This document shows positions 44,781 to 54,073 of a DNA stretch of 64,000 nucleotides, piece after piece. Below the pieces are notes generated by a model. The model worked only from the letters and a program-made list of their open reading frames with translations. It ran no database searches and was not told where the DNA came from. The stretch is from Petasospora fabianii. Its lineage: Eukaryota > Ascomycota > Saccharomycetes > Phaffomycetales > Wickerhamomycetaceae. Within the stretch, counting starts at the first letter, position 1. Every line of letters starts with the position of its first letter. The stretch covers positions 124,001 through 188,000 of the forward strand of contig CP048717.1 in the NCBI GenBank assembly GCA_022641835.1, given 5' to 3'. Both the position numbers and the translations under genes were made by a program.

Positions 44781-45806
44781 GTATGAGCGGATAGAAAATG
44801 TGTAAACTAGGTAAATGAACAACTTGTAAGATTATAAACATACACGTCGATTATCGACAGCTGATTAGCTCAATCAACGGATTAAAGTCGGCGATCATGA
44901 GTGAGTATGATCTAACTGAAAATGATCGCCGGTGCGCTTGGAGCCCATCCCGGACTTGTAGTTAAGACAAACATCAGATAAGGTGATACACACTAGCGAA
45001 GGCAGAGGGTTTCTTGCAGCTTTATATCAATTGGTAGAAATCTCAGCCTCTATTGATCCGCGAGCCCTGCACATGTGCTCATCAGTCCTCTGCCTGCAAG
45101 ATCAGTGATACATTTGAGGGGCGGGGTATACGGTCTCCTCCTTTAGTTGAAATTAGCTAGTGATATGTCTGTCTGTACATACTCAATGTTAATCAAAACT
45201 CATCTGGACTGGGTTTTAAACCATGACGTTCCAGAGCATATTTGCATCCCAAAGGAAAACCCGAACACTACACGCATGCGAAACCCGGACACCCAAGTCA
45301 CGCTTCATAAACATTAATCTAATTGAATTAATACTTTACAATAGCTTTATGTGCTCAAACATAAGACTGGAAATTCATGAAAAATTATCACTTTCATTTC
45401 AAGCTGTTTATACTTTAAATATCTTCATTTCTGGATTTTACAACTTTTTTGCAATTTATCTTTAGCCTTCTTCACATTAAATATAATAGTCTTACACGAT
45501 AAGAATCCATAAATAAAATTCATTAGATTTGAATTGTTCAATTTTGCTTTTCTAAAGTAAAGTATGCTCATAAAATCTATAATAAGCATTAAAATAATCC
45601 AACAATCAAAGTCGAGAGAAGGGAGTGAAACAGTCACCACTTGCCTAATGCTACCACGGAATTATTACACACAGAGGTAATCGAGGCTAACCATGGGCGT
45701 TATAATTCGACTAGTACTCGTTAATTAAACTTGACCGTCATCAATCTAACATGTTGAACACGAGCAATGTATACATTTGATCTAAAACTTGCCCCCCTAA
45801 AACAAC
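44781..45806. other. Convergent intergenic region, AT-rich with an inverted repeat
   Basis: 1.03 kb between RSC8 and the MFS gene. A 10-bp inverted repeat lies at 44889-44931. From about 45300 to 45620 the sequence is strongly AT-rich with only short open frames. No gene is supported. Confidence 0.5.
44889..44931. repeat. Inverted repeat, 10-bp arms, 23-base loop
   Basis: CGGCGATCAT (44889-44898) pairs perfectly with ATGATCGCCG (44922-44931), with two further wobble pairs outside. The loop contains another ATGATC (44906-44911), so the left arm can pair with either copy. It lies about 110 bases after the RSC8 stop. Confidence 0.8.
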
Positions 45807-47285
45807 TTAAAACTTACACCACCTGAAACCAACACACAAATGGCGACAAACAACATAACAGGCAATACCAGCACCCAACAAGGCGACCGAGTATCCAATA
45901 AAGTTATCATAGCCCTTTACGGAGCCATCTCCAATGATAGCACCGGCGACTGGGATCAAACCCAACATAGTAAGCGCCACAATGAGGTACATTGTTGCGT
46001 ATCGTCTTCCAAACTCTTCAGTACGCGAGATTTGTCCACAGCAAACTGGTGACAGGGACAAGATCGAGCCTGAGAAGAACCCATACATCACTGCGAATGT
46101 ATATAGGGCTGCAAGGTGTTGACCGAATGGCAACCACACGACGAGCGACACAATGGCACAGATGGTGATTGTACCGATGGCAACGTTGAAGCGGCCGATA
46201 CGGTCAGCAATAATACTAGGCAAGAATCTCCCGGCAATAGCTGACGCGTTTGATGTGATGATTAGCATGTAAGCAGTGTGATCTGACTGACCTCTCATGA
46301 TGGCGTAGGATGGGAAATACACGAGAACCACCACGAGTGAGCATTCAGTGAGCGCAATGGCGAATGAACAACTCATGAACTTGAAATCCTTCAAAGACTT
46401 GTAGTCAAAGACATCGATAACGTAAACTTTAAGCATTTTCTGGAACGAGTCAATCTTTTCAGTCTCTGGGTGGAGTCTCTCCTTGGTGAATGTAAGAGAG
46501 ATGATAAGACACGCCATACAGAAGAATCCTGTGATTCTCAATGCCCATTGGAAACCAGTTGTGTCGTACAGGTTTCTGAGCATCAAGGGCATTATGATAC
46601 CACCTAAGGATCCACCAATAGTAGCAACACTTGTAGCAGCAGCTCTCTTTTTGTTAAAATAATGAGAGACAGATCCAATCAAAGGTGAGATGAGCATACC
46701 GGTACCAAAACCAACAACGACACCAAAACCCAAGATGAACTGGTACACAGTCTCAGCATTAGCAGTTGCAAAGATTCCAGCACAAAATGCGATGGAACCG
46801 ATAAGCATTGGTCTGAAAGCACCCCTTCTATCAAAGAACGTCCCCGAGAAGATACACGATGAGAATGCGATAAAGGTGTAGATAGAGAAGATCCATGAAA
46901 CTGTCGATGTGGAAACGTTAGCGAGCTGATGGGTGGAAACGTAAGCTTCAATGGCACCGACGGAGTTGATCATACCAAATGCAGGGATGAGACCCATGAA
47001 GGAGCCAAAGACAGTTAGATATGCCCGGAGTCCACCTTCAGGGAAATCAATGTCCTCATCGATGATGTTGAAACCTCTAGAAGAGCTAGAAGAGGTTGGT
47101 GAGAGAGCTTCAGCATCAACTTGATCATGACGGCTTGAAGAGTTAGCAGAGGAGAGAGGGTTGAGAGCAAATCCCGTATTAGTAGCAGCAGGGATCTCAA
47201 TGGTAGCCTGGTGTGAGTCAGAAGCATCCTTCTTCTTCAAGAGGGCAGGGAGCTGGATGTTCACTGCCTTGTCGAGGAGCAGCAT
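45807..47285 (-). CDS. Major-facilitator transporter, monocarboxylate-transporter-like (Mch family)
   Basis: 492 residues. A cytosolic Ser-rich N-terminus (about 1-80) precedes 12 predicted membrane helices. The first helix is preceded by DFPEGGLRAYLTVFGSFMGL, matching the fungal MCT signature D-x-PDGGxxAW/Y, and later blocks include FGFGTGMLISPLIGSVSHYFNKKRAAATSVATIGGSLGGIIMPL and ERLHPE. This is the Mch2/Mch4/Esbp6 group of yeast. Their substrates are mostly unknown, and they do not move lactate in yeast. I cannot say which member this is. It is convergent with RSC8. Confidence 0.85.
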   Translation of the reverse strand: MLLLDKAVNIQLPALLKKKDASDSHQATIEIPAATNTGFALNPLSSANSSSRHDQVDAEALSPTSSSSSRGFNIIDEDIDFPEGGLRAYLTVFGSFMGLIPAFGMINSVGAIEAYVSTHQLANVSTSTVSWIFSIYTFIAFSSCIFSGTFFDRRGAFRPMLIGSIAFCAGIFATANAETVYQFILGFGVVVGFGTGMLISPLIGSVSHYFNKKRAAATSVATIGGSLGGIIMPLMLRNLYDTTGFQWALRITGFFCMACLIISLTFTKERLHPETEKIDSFQKMLKVYVIDVFDYKSLKDFKFMSCSFAIALTECSLVVVLVYFPSYAIMRGQSDHTAYMLIITSNASAIAGRFLPSIIADRIGRFNVAIGTITICAIVSLVVWLPFGQHLAALYTFAVMYGFFSGSILSLSPVCCGQISRTEEFGRRYATMYLIVALTMLGLIPVAGAIIGDGSVKGYDNFIGYSVALLGAGIACYVVCRHLCVGFRWCKF

Positions 47286-47766
47286 CTTGTGGCGATCCGA
47301 ACAGTCATGAAACAGTTGACATGGGACTGTAGCTAAAAGGCAGATACAGGAACTTCTATATAGCAGATAATAGTCACCGTTTGAGCCTAATCAAGAAGCT
47401 AACTCCTGCCGGTAGCGGCTAGATAGGACTCAATGTGGCTTTTCGCGGACACGGCGTTGACGCAGACTGTTTCCCTCAACGGTCCTTTAAGGGTTGCTCC
47501 GCGTTTGGAAAGGGCTTAGGTGAGCCAACTACGGTAATATACTAAAAAAATGCCTATGAATAGAATGCTAGTGTGACCTTGCAACAACCAACAAACTATT
47601 AGCTTTATCTGGGCTTTATCGCGACCCAAGATCTGACCAAGAAGATCATAAACGAAGCTTCTGCGCCTAAACTGTCCCAGAAGCTACTTATGTCAATATG
47701 TCAATAGCAGAGAATCAACATCTTCTACATGAAGTTATCCGTAACTGTCTTTCCATTCAGCAACAA
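47286..47766. other. MFS gene promoter / PKC1 terminator
   Basis: 481 bp between two minus-strand genes. No open frame, repeat or RNA gene stands out. Confidence 0.5.
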
Positions 47767-50700
47767 TTACAAACCCGAAGCGTCATTAACGTAGGAGAAA
47801 CCCCTGAATTGGGCCTGACTTGATGAGTCTAGTACAGAATTCACTGGGGTCAATCTTGGTACTTCCGTTGTAAAGTCCTTATCGAAGAACGACACATCCT
47901 CTTCACTCTTTACCCCTGGAATGTATGGTGGTGGAACCCTCTCGTTTAAAATGTCGTCAAAGTCAATGTTCTTGAAGTATGGATGAACCATGATTTCTTC
48001 AGCATCTCTAGCGCCTGAACCAAGACGTGTCTGTGGGTTTTTATCCAACAAAGATTCCAATAAACTAACAGCCTCACTAGCCATTTGAATAGGGAACAAT
48101 GGCTCATCAGTCAAAATGGCGTTGAAAACTTCGTCTTCATCATCACCTCTGAAAGGAGACTTACCAAGAAGCATTTGATAGACCAACACACCGAAAGCCC
48201 ACCAGTCAACACTTCTGGTGTAGTTTTGCTCTTTCAAGATCTCTGGGGCCATAAACTCTGGAGTACCACAGAATGTGTTTGTAGTCTTACCGTACCACAT
48301 CTCTGGCTTACACAAACCGTAATCAGCAATCTTGATATGACCTTCAGGACTCAACAAGATGTTATCCAACTTTAAGTCACGGTACACGATACCATTTTCG
48401 TGCAAATATTTCAAGGCCAACAAGACCTCCGATGCGTAGAACTTCGCTCTTCTAAGAGAGAAGTTTCCTTGCTGAACATGCCACATCAAGTCACCACCGG
48501 AGACATACTCCATGACGAAGTAGATTCTGTTGGCTGTCTGGAAGCAGCAGTGCAAGTTGATCAAGAACGGATGCTGCTCTCTGTTGGCAATCATGAAGAC
48601 CTCCTTCTCAGCATTCATGGAAGCGATCTCACCATTCTCAATGATCATATCCTTCTTCAAGATCTTAACAGCACACAAGTTTTTGGTACGGTGAGATCTT
48701 CCAAGCATGACTTTACCAAAGTTACCTCTACCCAAGACAGCAATGAAGTGGAAATCGTCAAGACCAACCTTTGGACGGTGACGTCTCTCATGATGATGTG
48801 TATGTGTTGGAGCATCGACCGACGGTGTCTGTGACTTCCTGTTTTGAACTTCTTGCAGTTGCTGTTGTTGTTGTGGCTGGATCTCGGTGTGGTTGTCTTG
48901 CTGGAAGGATAAATCAGCATACTGTTGCTGGTCGACTTGCTGCTGTTGTTCCAGTTCTTGTTGTTGTTCCAGCTGTTGCTGTTGTTGCTGCTGATGTTGC
49001 TGGAGCTGTAGCTCGTATTTCTGCTTCTCAAGAAGTTGTTGCTGCTCCAGCTGTTGTTTTTGCAGTCTCTGTTGTTCGAGCTTCTGAGCACGGTACTTTT
49101 CCTCTTCTAGACGACGTCTGTTATCCTCAGAATACTGCTGTTCCTTAGCGTAGCGCCCAGAATCCTGGTAAGGATCTGTTGGAATCGAGATCGGCTGTTG
49201 TTGCTCTTGTCTGTATGACGAGTGTTCAATTGGTGGTGGGGCCAGTGACTGATGTGATGATCCGGAATGTTGTTGAGTTTCCTGTCGAGAATAACGGTCC
49301 TGAGGAGGTGGTCTTCTCTTTTGGTGATGCTGTGTTGGGATGTATCCAGTCTGTAGATCAGTGACTGATGGAGCACTGGATGGAATACGTGTAGCCTCTG
49401 ACTTTGGCAGCGAAGGAAGTGACGGTTGAGAGCTTGAAGTGACGGCAGTAGCAGAAGATGCTGTAGACTGACGATTGTTGTAGGACTGGACCAATTTCTT
49501 TCTAGATCCTTCAGTAGATTTGATGGTCTTCAAGATCTCATTAGCAGCTTCCATGGTCATACCACAAAAGTCTGGAACCAAATGCGAACAACTGTTGTGA
49601 CACATGGTATCACACTCACTGCACTTGAGTACATTTTTCCTTCCCCAAGGTAAGATAGAACCACAATGACAACACCAGTTAGTACCCTTATTGGATACTT
49701 GTTCAAATCTGTGAGGAATTCTGTGATTCAATTTCAATTCATCTGGATCAACATCGGTACTCGATTTAGAGATACACTTGGTGATGACCTTCTCGTAACA
49801 CTTCTTGTGACATAGGAATTTACAATCTTGACACTGGTAGCCACTGTAACGAAGGAAGTCACCACACAAGGCACAACGCATGATGCTGTAGAATTGTTTT
49901 TGAACAAACTGGTGACCATGTTGTTCAAACACCTCATCTTCTCTCTTTCTGATGGCACCACGACGATGAAGACCACCCAATAAGGTCTTCTTGTTTTGGA
50001 TGGATGACTTGGTAAAGCCAAAAGTCAATAAGATCTGACCAGCAGGTTCAAGGACAAACCAAGCATGAGATCTGACAGGACCTCTGGCATCGTCCTGAGT
50101 ACTGTTGTCATTGACATTATTGACGTTGCCAACGTTGTTGATATTAGTACTGCTGTTGAAGTTACTGTTGTTATTGTTCATGACTGTGAAGTTATCAGAT
50201 GTGTTGGCAGCAGACGATTGAGAGTTGTCCTGAATCTTGGCAGCACTAACCCATCCAGCATTACCAGCTTGATCCACTTTCTTCTTACGGATCTCTTCAG
50301 CAATATCCGATATCAGGAACCAGGCGATTGCAACTGGAACATAGTTATTACCACTCACTTTGTCAAACACGGTGATTTCAACTTCATTACCCTTTTCGAT
50401 AGGAATGTTAAATTCTTCATTGTACTTGTCGTTACGAGTGGCCTTAGTCTTGACTTTCTCTTCATCGTCAACCTTGATAGAGATAAAAGATTCGGTTTTT
50501 CTAGAGAAGAGTGGAGAAGCAATGTGGTCAACGTCTCTGATGGTGTTGATACCAATGGTCAAAGTACCAGCCAGTGGTTTTCTTCTAAATTTGACAGTAT
50601 TGCTTTCTTCGTCATCCTGATTAATTTGCTCGAGGTTGACGTGAACATCCTCGTACCTTTTCAAGGATTTCTTCAAGAGTTGAATCTTATGATTACTTTG

Positions 50701-51198
50701 GATTCTTCCATCTTCAGCAACAGAACTAATTCTGCGATCACCATCTAATTGGTAAATTTTGGACAATTTTTCATTAGCTTCGTAGTACTTCTGTTCAACC
50801 TTAAGCTTTGTATTGAGCTGATTGATCATGTACTGGATACGATGACCCAAGGATGGACAGTCGTACTTCATCAAATCCAAGCGGGAGTAGTTGACATCCT
50901 GGGTGGTGTGAGGATTTGGGCCGTTATTGTTGTTTGTTGTAGATCCAGACGTGGTACCAGCAGCTGGATTACTAGATGAATTTGATCCAGTTTCTGATCC
51001 ATGGGAATCTTGGAACTTGAGCTGATTCAAACGTTCGTTCAAATAATCGATGTTTTGTTGTGCCTCTTGGATGTTGGAATTACACTTTTGGATGACGGCA
51101 GAGTTGGAAGTTTTCTTCTTCAAATTGGTTGCACCCACGATGATATTCCTCTCTCGGAGGATCTTCTTCTTGATCTCCTCAGCGACGCGGTCTGACAT
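47767..51198 (-). CDS. PKC1: Protein kinase C, cell-wall-integrity kinase
   Basis: 1143 residues from the ATG at 51198 (MSDRVAEEIKKKILRERNIIVGATNLKKKT), which fits the family start better than an ATG four codons upstream. Domains: HR1a about 1-65 and HR1b about 120-195 (Rho1-binding), C2 about 215-340, two C1 zinc domains about 425-475 and 495-545 (HQFVQKQFYSIMRCALCGDFLRYSGYQCQDC... and HRFEQVSNKGTNWCCHCGSILPWGRKNVLKC...). Then comes a disordered linker with polyglutamine (about 650-790), and the kinase about 818-1075 with LGRGNFGKVML, CAVKILKKD, YRDLKLDN and DYGLCK. The AGC tail has FTTEVPRLTPV turn motif and the FRGFSYV hydrophobic motif. It activates the Bck1-Mkk-Slt2 cascade downstream of Rho1. 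Confidence 0.96.
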   Translation of the reverse strand: MSDRVAEEIKKKILRERNIIVGATNLKKKTSNSAVIQKCNSNIQEAQQNIDYLNERLNQLKFQDSHGSETGSNSSSNPAAGTTSGSTTNNNNGPNPHTTQDVNYSRLDLMKYDCPSLGHRIQYMINQLNTKLKVEQKYYEANEKLSKIYQLDGDRRISSVAEDGRIQSNHKIQLLKKSLKRYEDVHVNLEQINQDDEESNTVKFRRKPLAGTLTIGINTIRDVDHIASPLFSRKTESFISIKVDDEEKVKTKATRNDKYNEEFNIPIEKGNEVEITVFDKVSGNNYVPVAIAWFLISDIAEEIRKKKVDQAGNAGWVSAAKIQDNSQSSAANTSDNFTVMNNNNSNFNSSTNINNVGNVNNVNDNSTQDDARGPVRSHAWFVLEPAGQILLTFGFTKSSIQNKKTLLGGLHRRGAIRKREDEVFEQHGHQFVQKQFYSIMRCALCGDFLRYSGYQCQDCKFLCHKKCYEKVITKCISKSSTDVDPDELKLNHRIPHRFEQVSNKGTNWCCHCGSILPWGRKNVLKCSECDTMCHNSCSHLVPDFCGMTMEAANEILKTIKSTEGSRKKLVQSYNNRQSTASSATAVTSSSQPSLPSLPKSEATRIPSSAPSVTDLQTGYIPTQHHQKRRPPPQDRYSRQETQQHSGSSHQSLAPPPIEHSSYRQEQQQPISIPTDPYQDSGRYAKEQQYSEDNRRRLEEEKYRAQKLEQQRLQKQQLEQQQLLEKQKYELQLQQHQQQQQQQLEQQQELEQQQQVDQQQYADLSFQQDNHTEIQPQQQQQLQEVQNRKSQTPSVDAPTHTHHHERRHRPKVGLDDFHFIAVLGRGNFGKVMLGRSHRTKNLCAVKILKKDMIIENGEIASMNAEKEVFMIANREQHPFLINLHCCFQTANRIYFVMEYVSGGDLMWHVQQGNFSLRRAKFYASEVLLALKYLHENGIVYRDLKLDNILLSPEGHIKIADYGLCKPEMWYGKTTNTFCGTPEFMAPEILKEQNYTRSVDWWAFGVLVYQMLLGKSPFRGDDEDEVFNAILTDEPLFPIQMASEAVSLLESLLDKNPQTRLGSGARDAEEIMVHPYFKNIDFDDILNERVPPPYIPGVKSEEDVSFFDKDFTTEVPRLTPVNSVLDSSSQAQFRGFSYVNDASGL

Positions 51199-52417
51199 GA
51201 TGATGTGCAATTATGAAGAGTGGAGAGAGAGAGAGAGAGTGTGTGTGGGTAATGTATGCGTATTGTGGTGGTAGTTTGCCGGCGGCTAATGTGTGTAAAG
51301 GCGCGGACGTAGTGAGTTGATCGAAGGAAGTGGCGGCGGCAGAACAGCGATGGCGCCGCAGAAATTTGATTAAGTGGGGACAAAAGTCTGATGGAATGGG
51401 CGTAGCAGGTATTATGTGTGTTAGGGACAACTCAGCGGAGAGTTGTACTGGTATTGCGCTGCCTTACGACGTGGTATGGAGCGGTGGTAGGGTGTGTCGT
51501 GGGCGTGGACACGGTTGTTTTGATCTGAGCTTTTTTGTGAGGTGAACGCGAAAGGCTTAAAGGTAAACAAGGGCGAGGCGAGGCCAGACCATTAAAGAGC
51601 CACTCCTTAACAAGAGAGGAAGGGGGCGGGCGCGAAGAGATCTGCACCGCCTTTGCAGTAGTTTTGATTAGAAGCATTTGCGAGGGCTAGTCAAATGGTT
51701 TAAATCTATAAAGGCTGATGTATTACCGTTTCTGATGCTTTAAAAAGAGCACTCAAATTGAGGCCAGATCCGCGCGTGCCTGGATCAGGAATTTGGAATC
51801 GAACCAGGTTCGGAGTCCCACCACCTTGCAGAAGCGCGTGCGCGCTCTTGAGGAGGAGGGGAGGGGGAGGGGGAGCTATGCCACACGAAACAGAACGATT
51901 GTTACGACTTCAATACTCTCAGACAAGATCTTCATAGAAACTGAGTCCTCTAATACGCTGTCCATCGCCAATGTGGTGTAAAACTAATCTAAAAAAGGAC
52001 TCGCCACCGAAACCTGTCAACACAACTCCTCTCGCGGCATTAGCGGCACAGTACAGAAGACCATAAAACGTCTTCGCGAAATAATCAAAAAACACCCGGA
52101 CATTTACAAATGACATTCGCGACGTGTTTTGTTTGACATTTGGACGTTTCCGATCGAGAAGGTGGGTTCAAGGAACGCGTCCTTAAGCTTCCAACTTCAT
52201 TAATCCTAGATTGAATTGGATAACAACGGCAATTGAGCTTTGAAAATTAATCCTCATACTCAGGCGCCTACACACAAACAGTGAAACACTTGCAATTGCA
52301 ACCCCAAACAAAAGTCCACATACCGAGACGCGCCCTTTGCTCTTTACTGAAACGGATATCACCAACATCCATAACAATAACCATTAATAACAAACTCGAC
52401 ACACAAAAAGATTAAAC
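51199..52417. other. Long divergent PKC1 / THO1 promoter region
   Basis: 1.2 kb. It contains a GA run before PKC1 (about 51222-51240), an orphan TFIIIC B-box-like sequence at 51795-51805, a G-rich run at 51852-51874, and one ACGCGT at about 52176-52181. No gene is supported. Confidence 0.55.
51852..51874 (+). repeat. G-rich tract with possible quadruplex
   Basis: GG-A-GG-A-GGGG-A-GGGGG-A-GGGGG: five guanine runs separated by single A bases on the plus strand. Three runs have at least four G, so a stable two- or three-tier quadruplex could form. Confidence 0.6.
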
Positions 52418-53020
52418 ATGGCTACATACTCATCCCAGACCGTTGCCCAATTGAAAGACGTGCTCAAATCTAGAGGTCTCTCTACAGCTGGAGTCAAGAG
52501 TGAACTCATTGCAAGATTGGAAGAGGCTGACAAGACCACCACTTCTGAAGAGTCAAAGACCGAGGAGAACGCTGCTGAGCCAGTTGGTGCTGTCTCAGCT
52601 GCCCCATCTGAAGAGAAGAAGGAAACGGAGAACAAGTCAGAGGAGACAGAGGAGAAGTCAGAGGAGAAGGCTGTTGTTGATGCTCCAGCTGCCACCGCTT
52701 CAGCTACTGAGGCTGCGCCTGCTGAAGAGAAGAAAGAAGAGGAGAAGAAAGTTAAGGAATTGACACCAGAAGAACGTAAAGCTGCTGCTCTTGAACTTTT
52801 GAACAAGAAGTTGGCCCGTGCTAAAAAGTTTGATTCTGGTAATGTTGATGATTTGCAAAAGCAAATTGACCGTGTTGAGAAGTTTGGTGTTGAAGCTGGT
52901 ACTTCCTTAGCTAAAGAGATTGGTATTCAAGACCACAGTTTGCCTGAGAAGAGATTCCATGGAAGAGGACGCAGATTGAGCCACAATGGTAGAAAAGGTG
53001 GTCGTAAGGGTAGAAGCTGA
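52418..53020 (+). CDS. THO1: SAP-domain RNA-binding protein Tho1 (SARNP/CIP29 type)
   Basis: 200 residues; co-transcriptional mRNP protein that binds RNA and the Sub2 helicase in mRNA export. The SAP domain covers about residues 8-38 (QTVAQLKDVLKSRGLSTAGVKSELIARLE). A Glu/Lys/Ala-rich linker follows (40-110), then the helical Tho1/MOS11 motif (LTPEERKAAALELLNKKLARAKKFDSGNVDDLQKQIDRVEKFG, 115-157). It ends in a basic, Gly/Arg tail (GRGRRLSHNGRKGGRKGRS). Length is near the 218 residues of baker's yeast. Confidence 0.93.
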   Translation: MATYSSQTVAQLKDVLKSRGLSTAGVKSELIARLEEADKTTTSEESKTEENAAEPVGAVSAAPSEEKKETENKSEETEEKSEEKAVVDAPAATASATEAAPAEEKKEEEKKVKELTPEERKAAALELLNKKLARAKKFDSGNVDDLQKQIDRVEKFGVEAGTSLAKEIGIQDHSLPEKRFHGRGRRLSHNGRKGGRKGRS

Positions 53021-54073
53021 ACTAGTGTGTGTCGAATGAGTTGTTGGGAGAGTGAAGATGCGATGAAATTGGAAATTGGATTGGAAATCTCTTGATCTTG
53101 TATAGCACCGTGTATAGGATGCCCGGAGCACCGAGGACTCGGTAGTCTTCACAGTGATCATGGGAACTAATGAATGTATTCTACCGCGCGTAATGTTTAA
53201 GTAGTTTCAAAGTAGTTTTACACACTCTTTTGATGTAATCTAGATAATGGTAAATCAAATGGTGTCCCGTCCCCTCAGGATCGACTATGCCGAATATTGC
53301 GTCTAGGCTACTGCGGGGCACATCGAGGCAGCAAACAAAGAGAAGCCTCAGTTGATCCGGCGTGTGGACGCGTTAGGTGATTGTTTAAAGTTGATGTGAT
53401 GTGGCCTTTAACAGGGTAGTAGCTAGTCTGTCCAAATCACCGTGAACGGATCTCGGATCTCGAATGAGGGAGAGAGATACTGCTAGTGATGTGTAATGGA
53501 AGGGTTGCCTATGCATCTTTTGCAGCACACTATACGACACGGGGAGGGAACACTGGGGATCCTACTCCAGTGGCCAAGCCTACAGTTACAGTTATAGCAA
53601 CAGTACCTTGTCATAGATATACATTCAACAGGCCATTTAATCCCCGGAAACATACACTGCTCAAACAACATTCTGCTCGCGTACTTCTCCAGAGTCTCCG
53701 CGCAGTTGGGGTACCAACTAGCTGCATCAACAATAGGGGCGCCACACCTGGACTGCTCGGGGCGACGGAGACCGTCCAATAGACATCTTGAGCATCACTA
53801 TCGGATAGATAAATTCTTTCCTGATAACCGACCCTTCTCAGCTGACCTATACCCCCTGAAATAGCCACCCTAATCAGCTCTATCGACTGCTCTCCTCTGG
53901 TGCTGCACCGGCTCGCGACCCGCAGCCAATTTTACCTCTGACACCTTTTGTAAGCTGCCGCCCCACCACCCACTCACCTTCCTGCTCTCCCAGTGCACCC
54001 ACCGTCTCTCAAGGCCCTCCCTCATCCCCAATTGGGCACCTACCACGGAGAATCCTCACCTTCCACCATCACA
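53021..54073. other. Intergenic region between THO1 and the RRM gene
   Basis: 1.05 kb. Both strands have 98-codon open frames near 53483-53782, but composition is not protein-like and they overlap each other, so I do not call them. The stretch at 53900-54060 is CT-rich, fitting the leader of the RRM gene. Confidence 0.5.

Noticed and set aside
45300-45620. AT-rich stretch considered as a point centromere
   Set aside because: A GTCACG sequence precedes it, but I could not find a CDEIII-like TTCCGAA element at the right distance, and centromeres of this lineage may be of another type.
51760-51840. tRNA gene around the B-box at 51795
   Set aside because: The T-stem does not pair (CCTGG against CCAAA) and there is no acceptor stem or A-box at the right distance; kept only as an orphan B-box observation.
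53483-53782. 98-codon open frames on both strands between THO1 and the RRM gene
   Set aside because: They overlap each other almost exactly and neither has protein-like composition or a recognisable motif.
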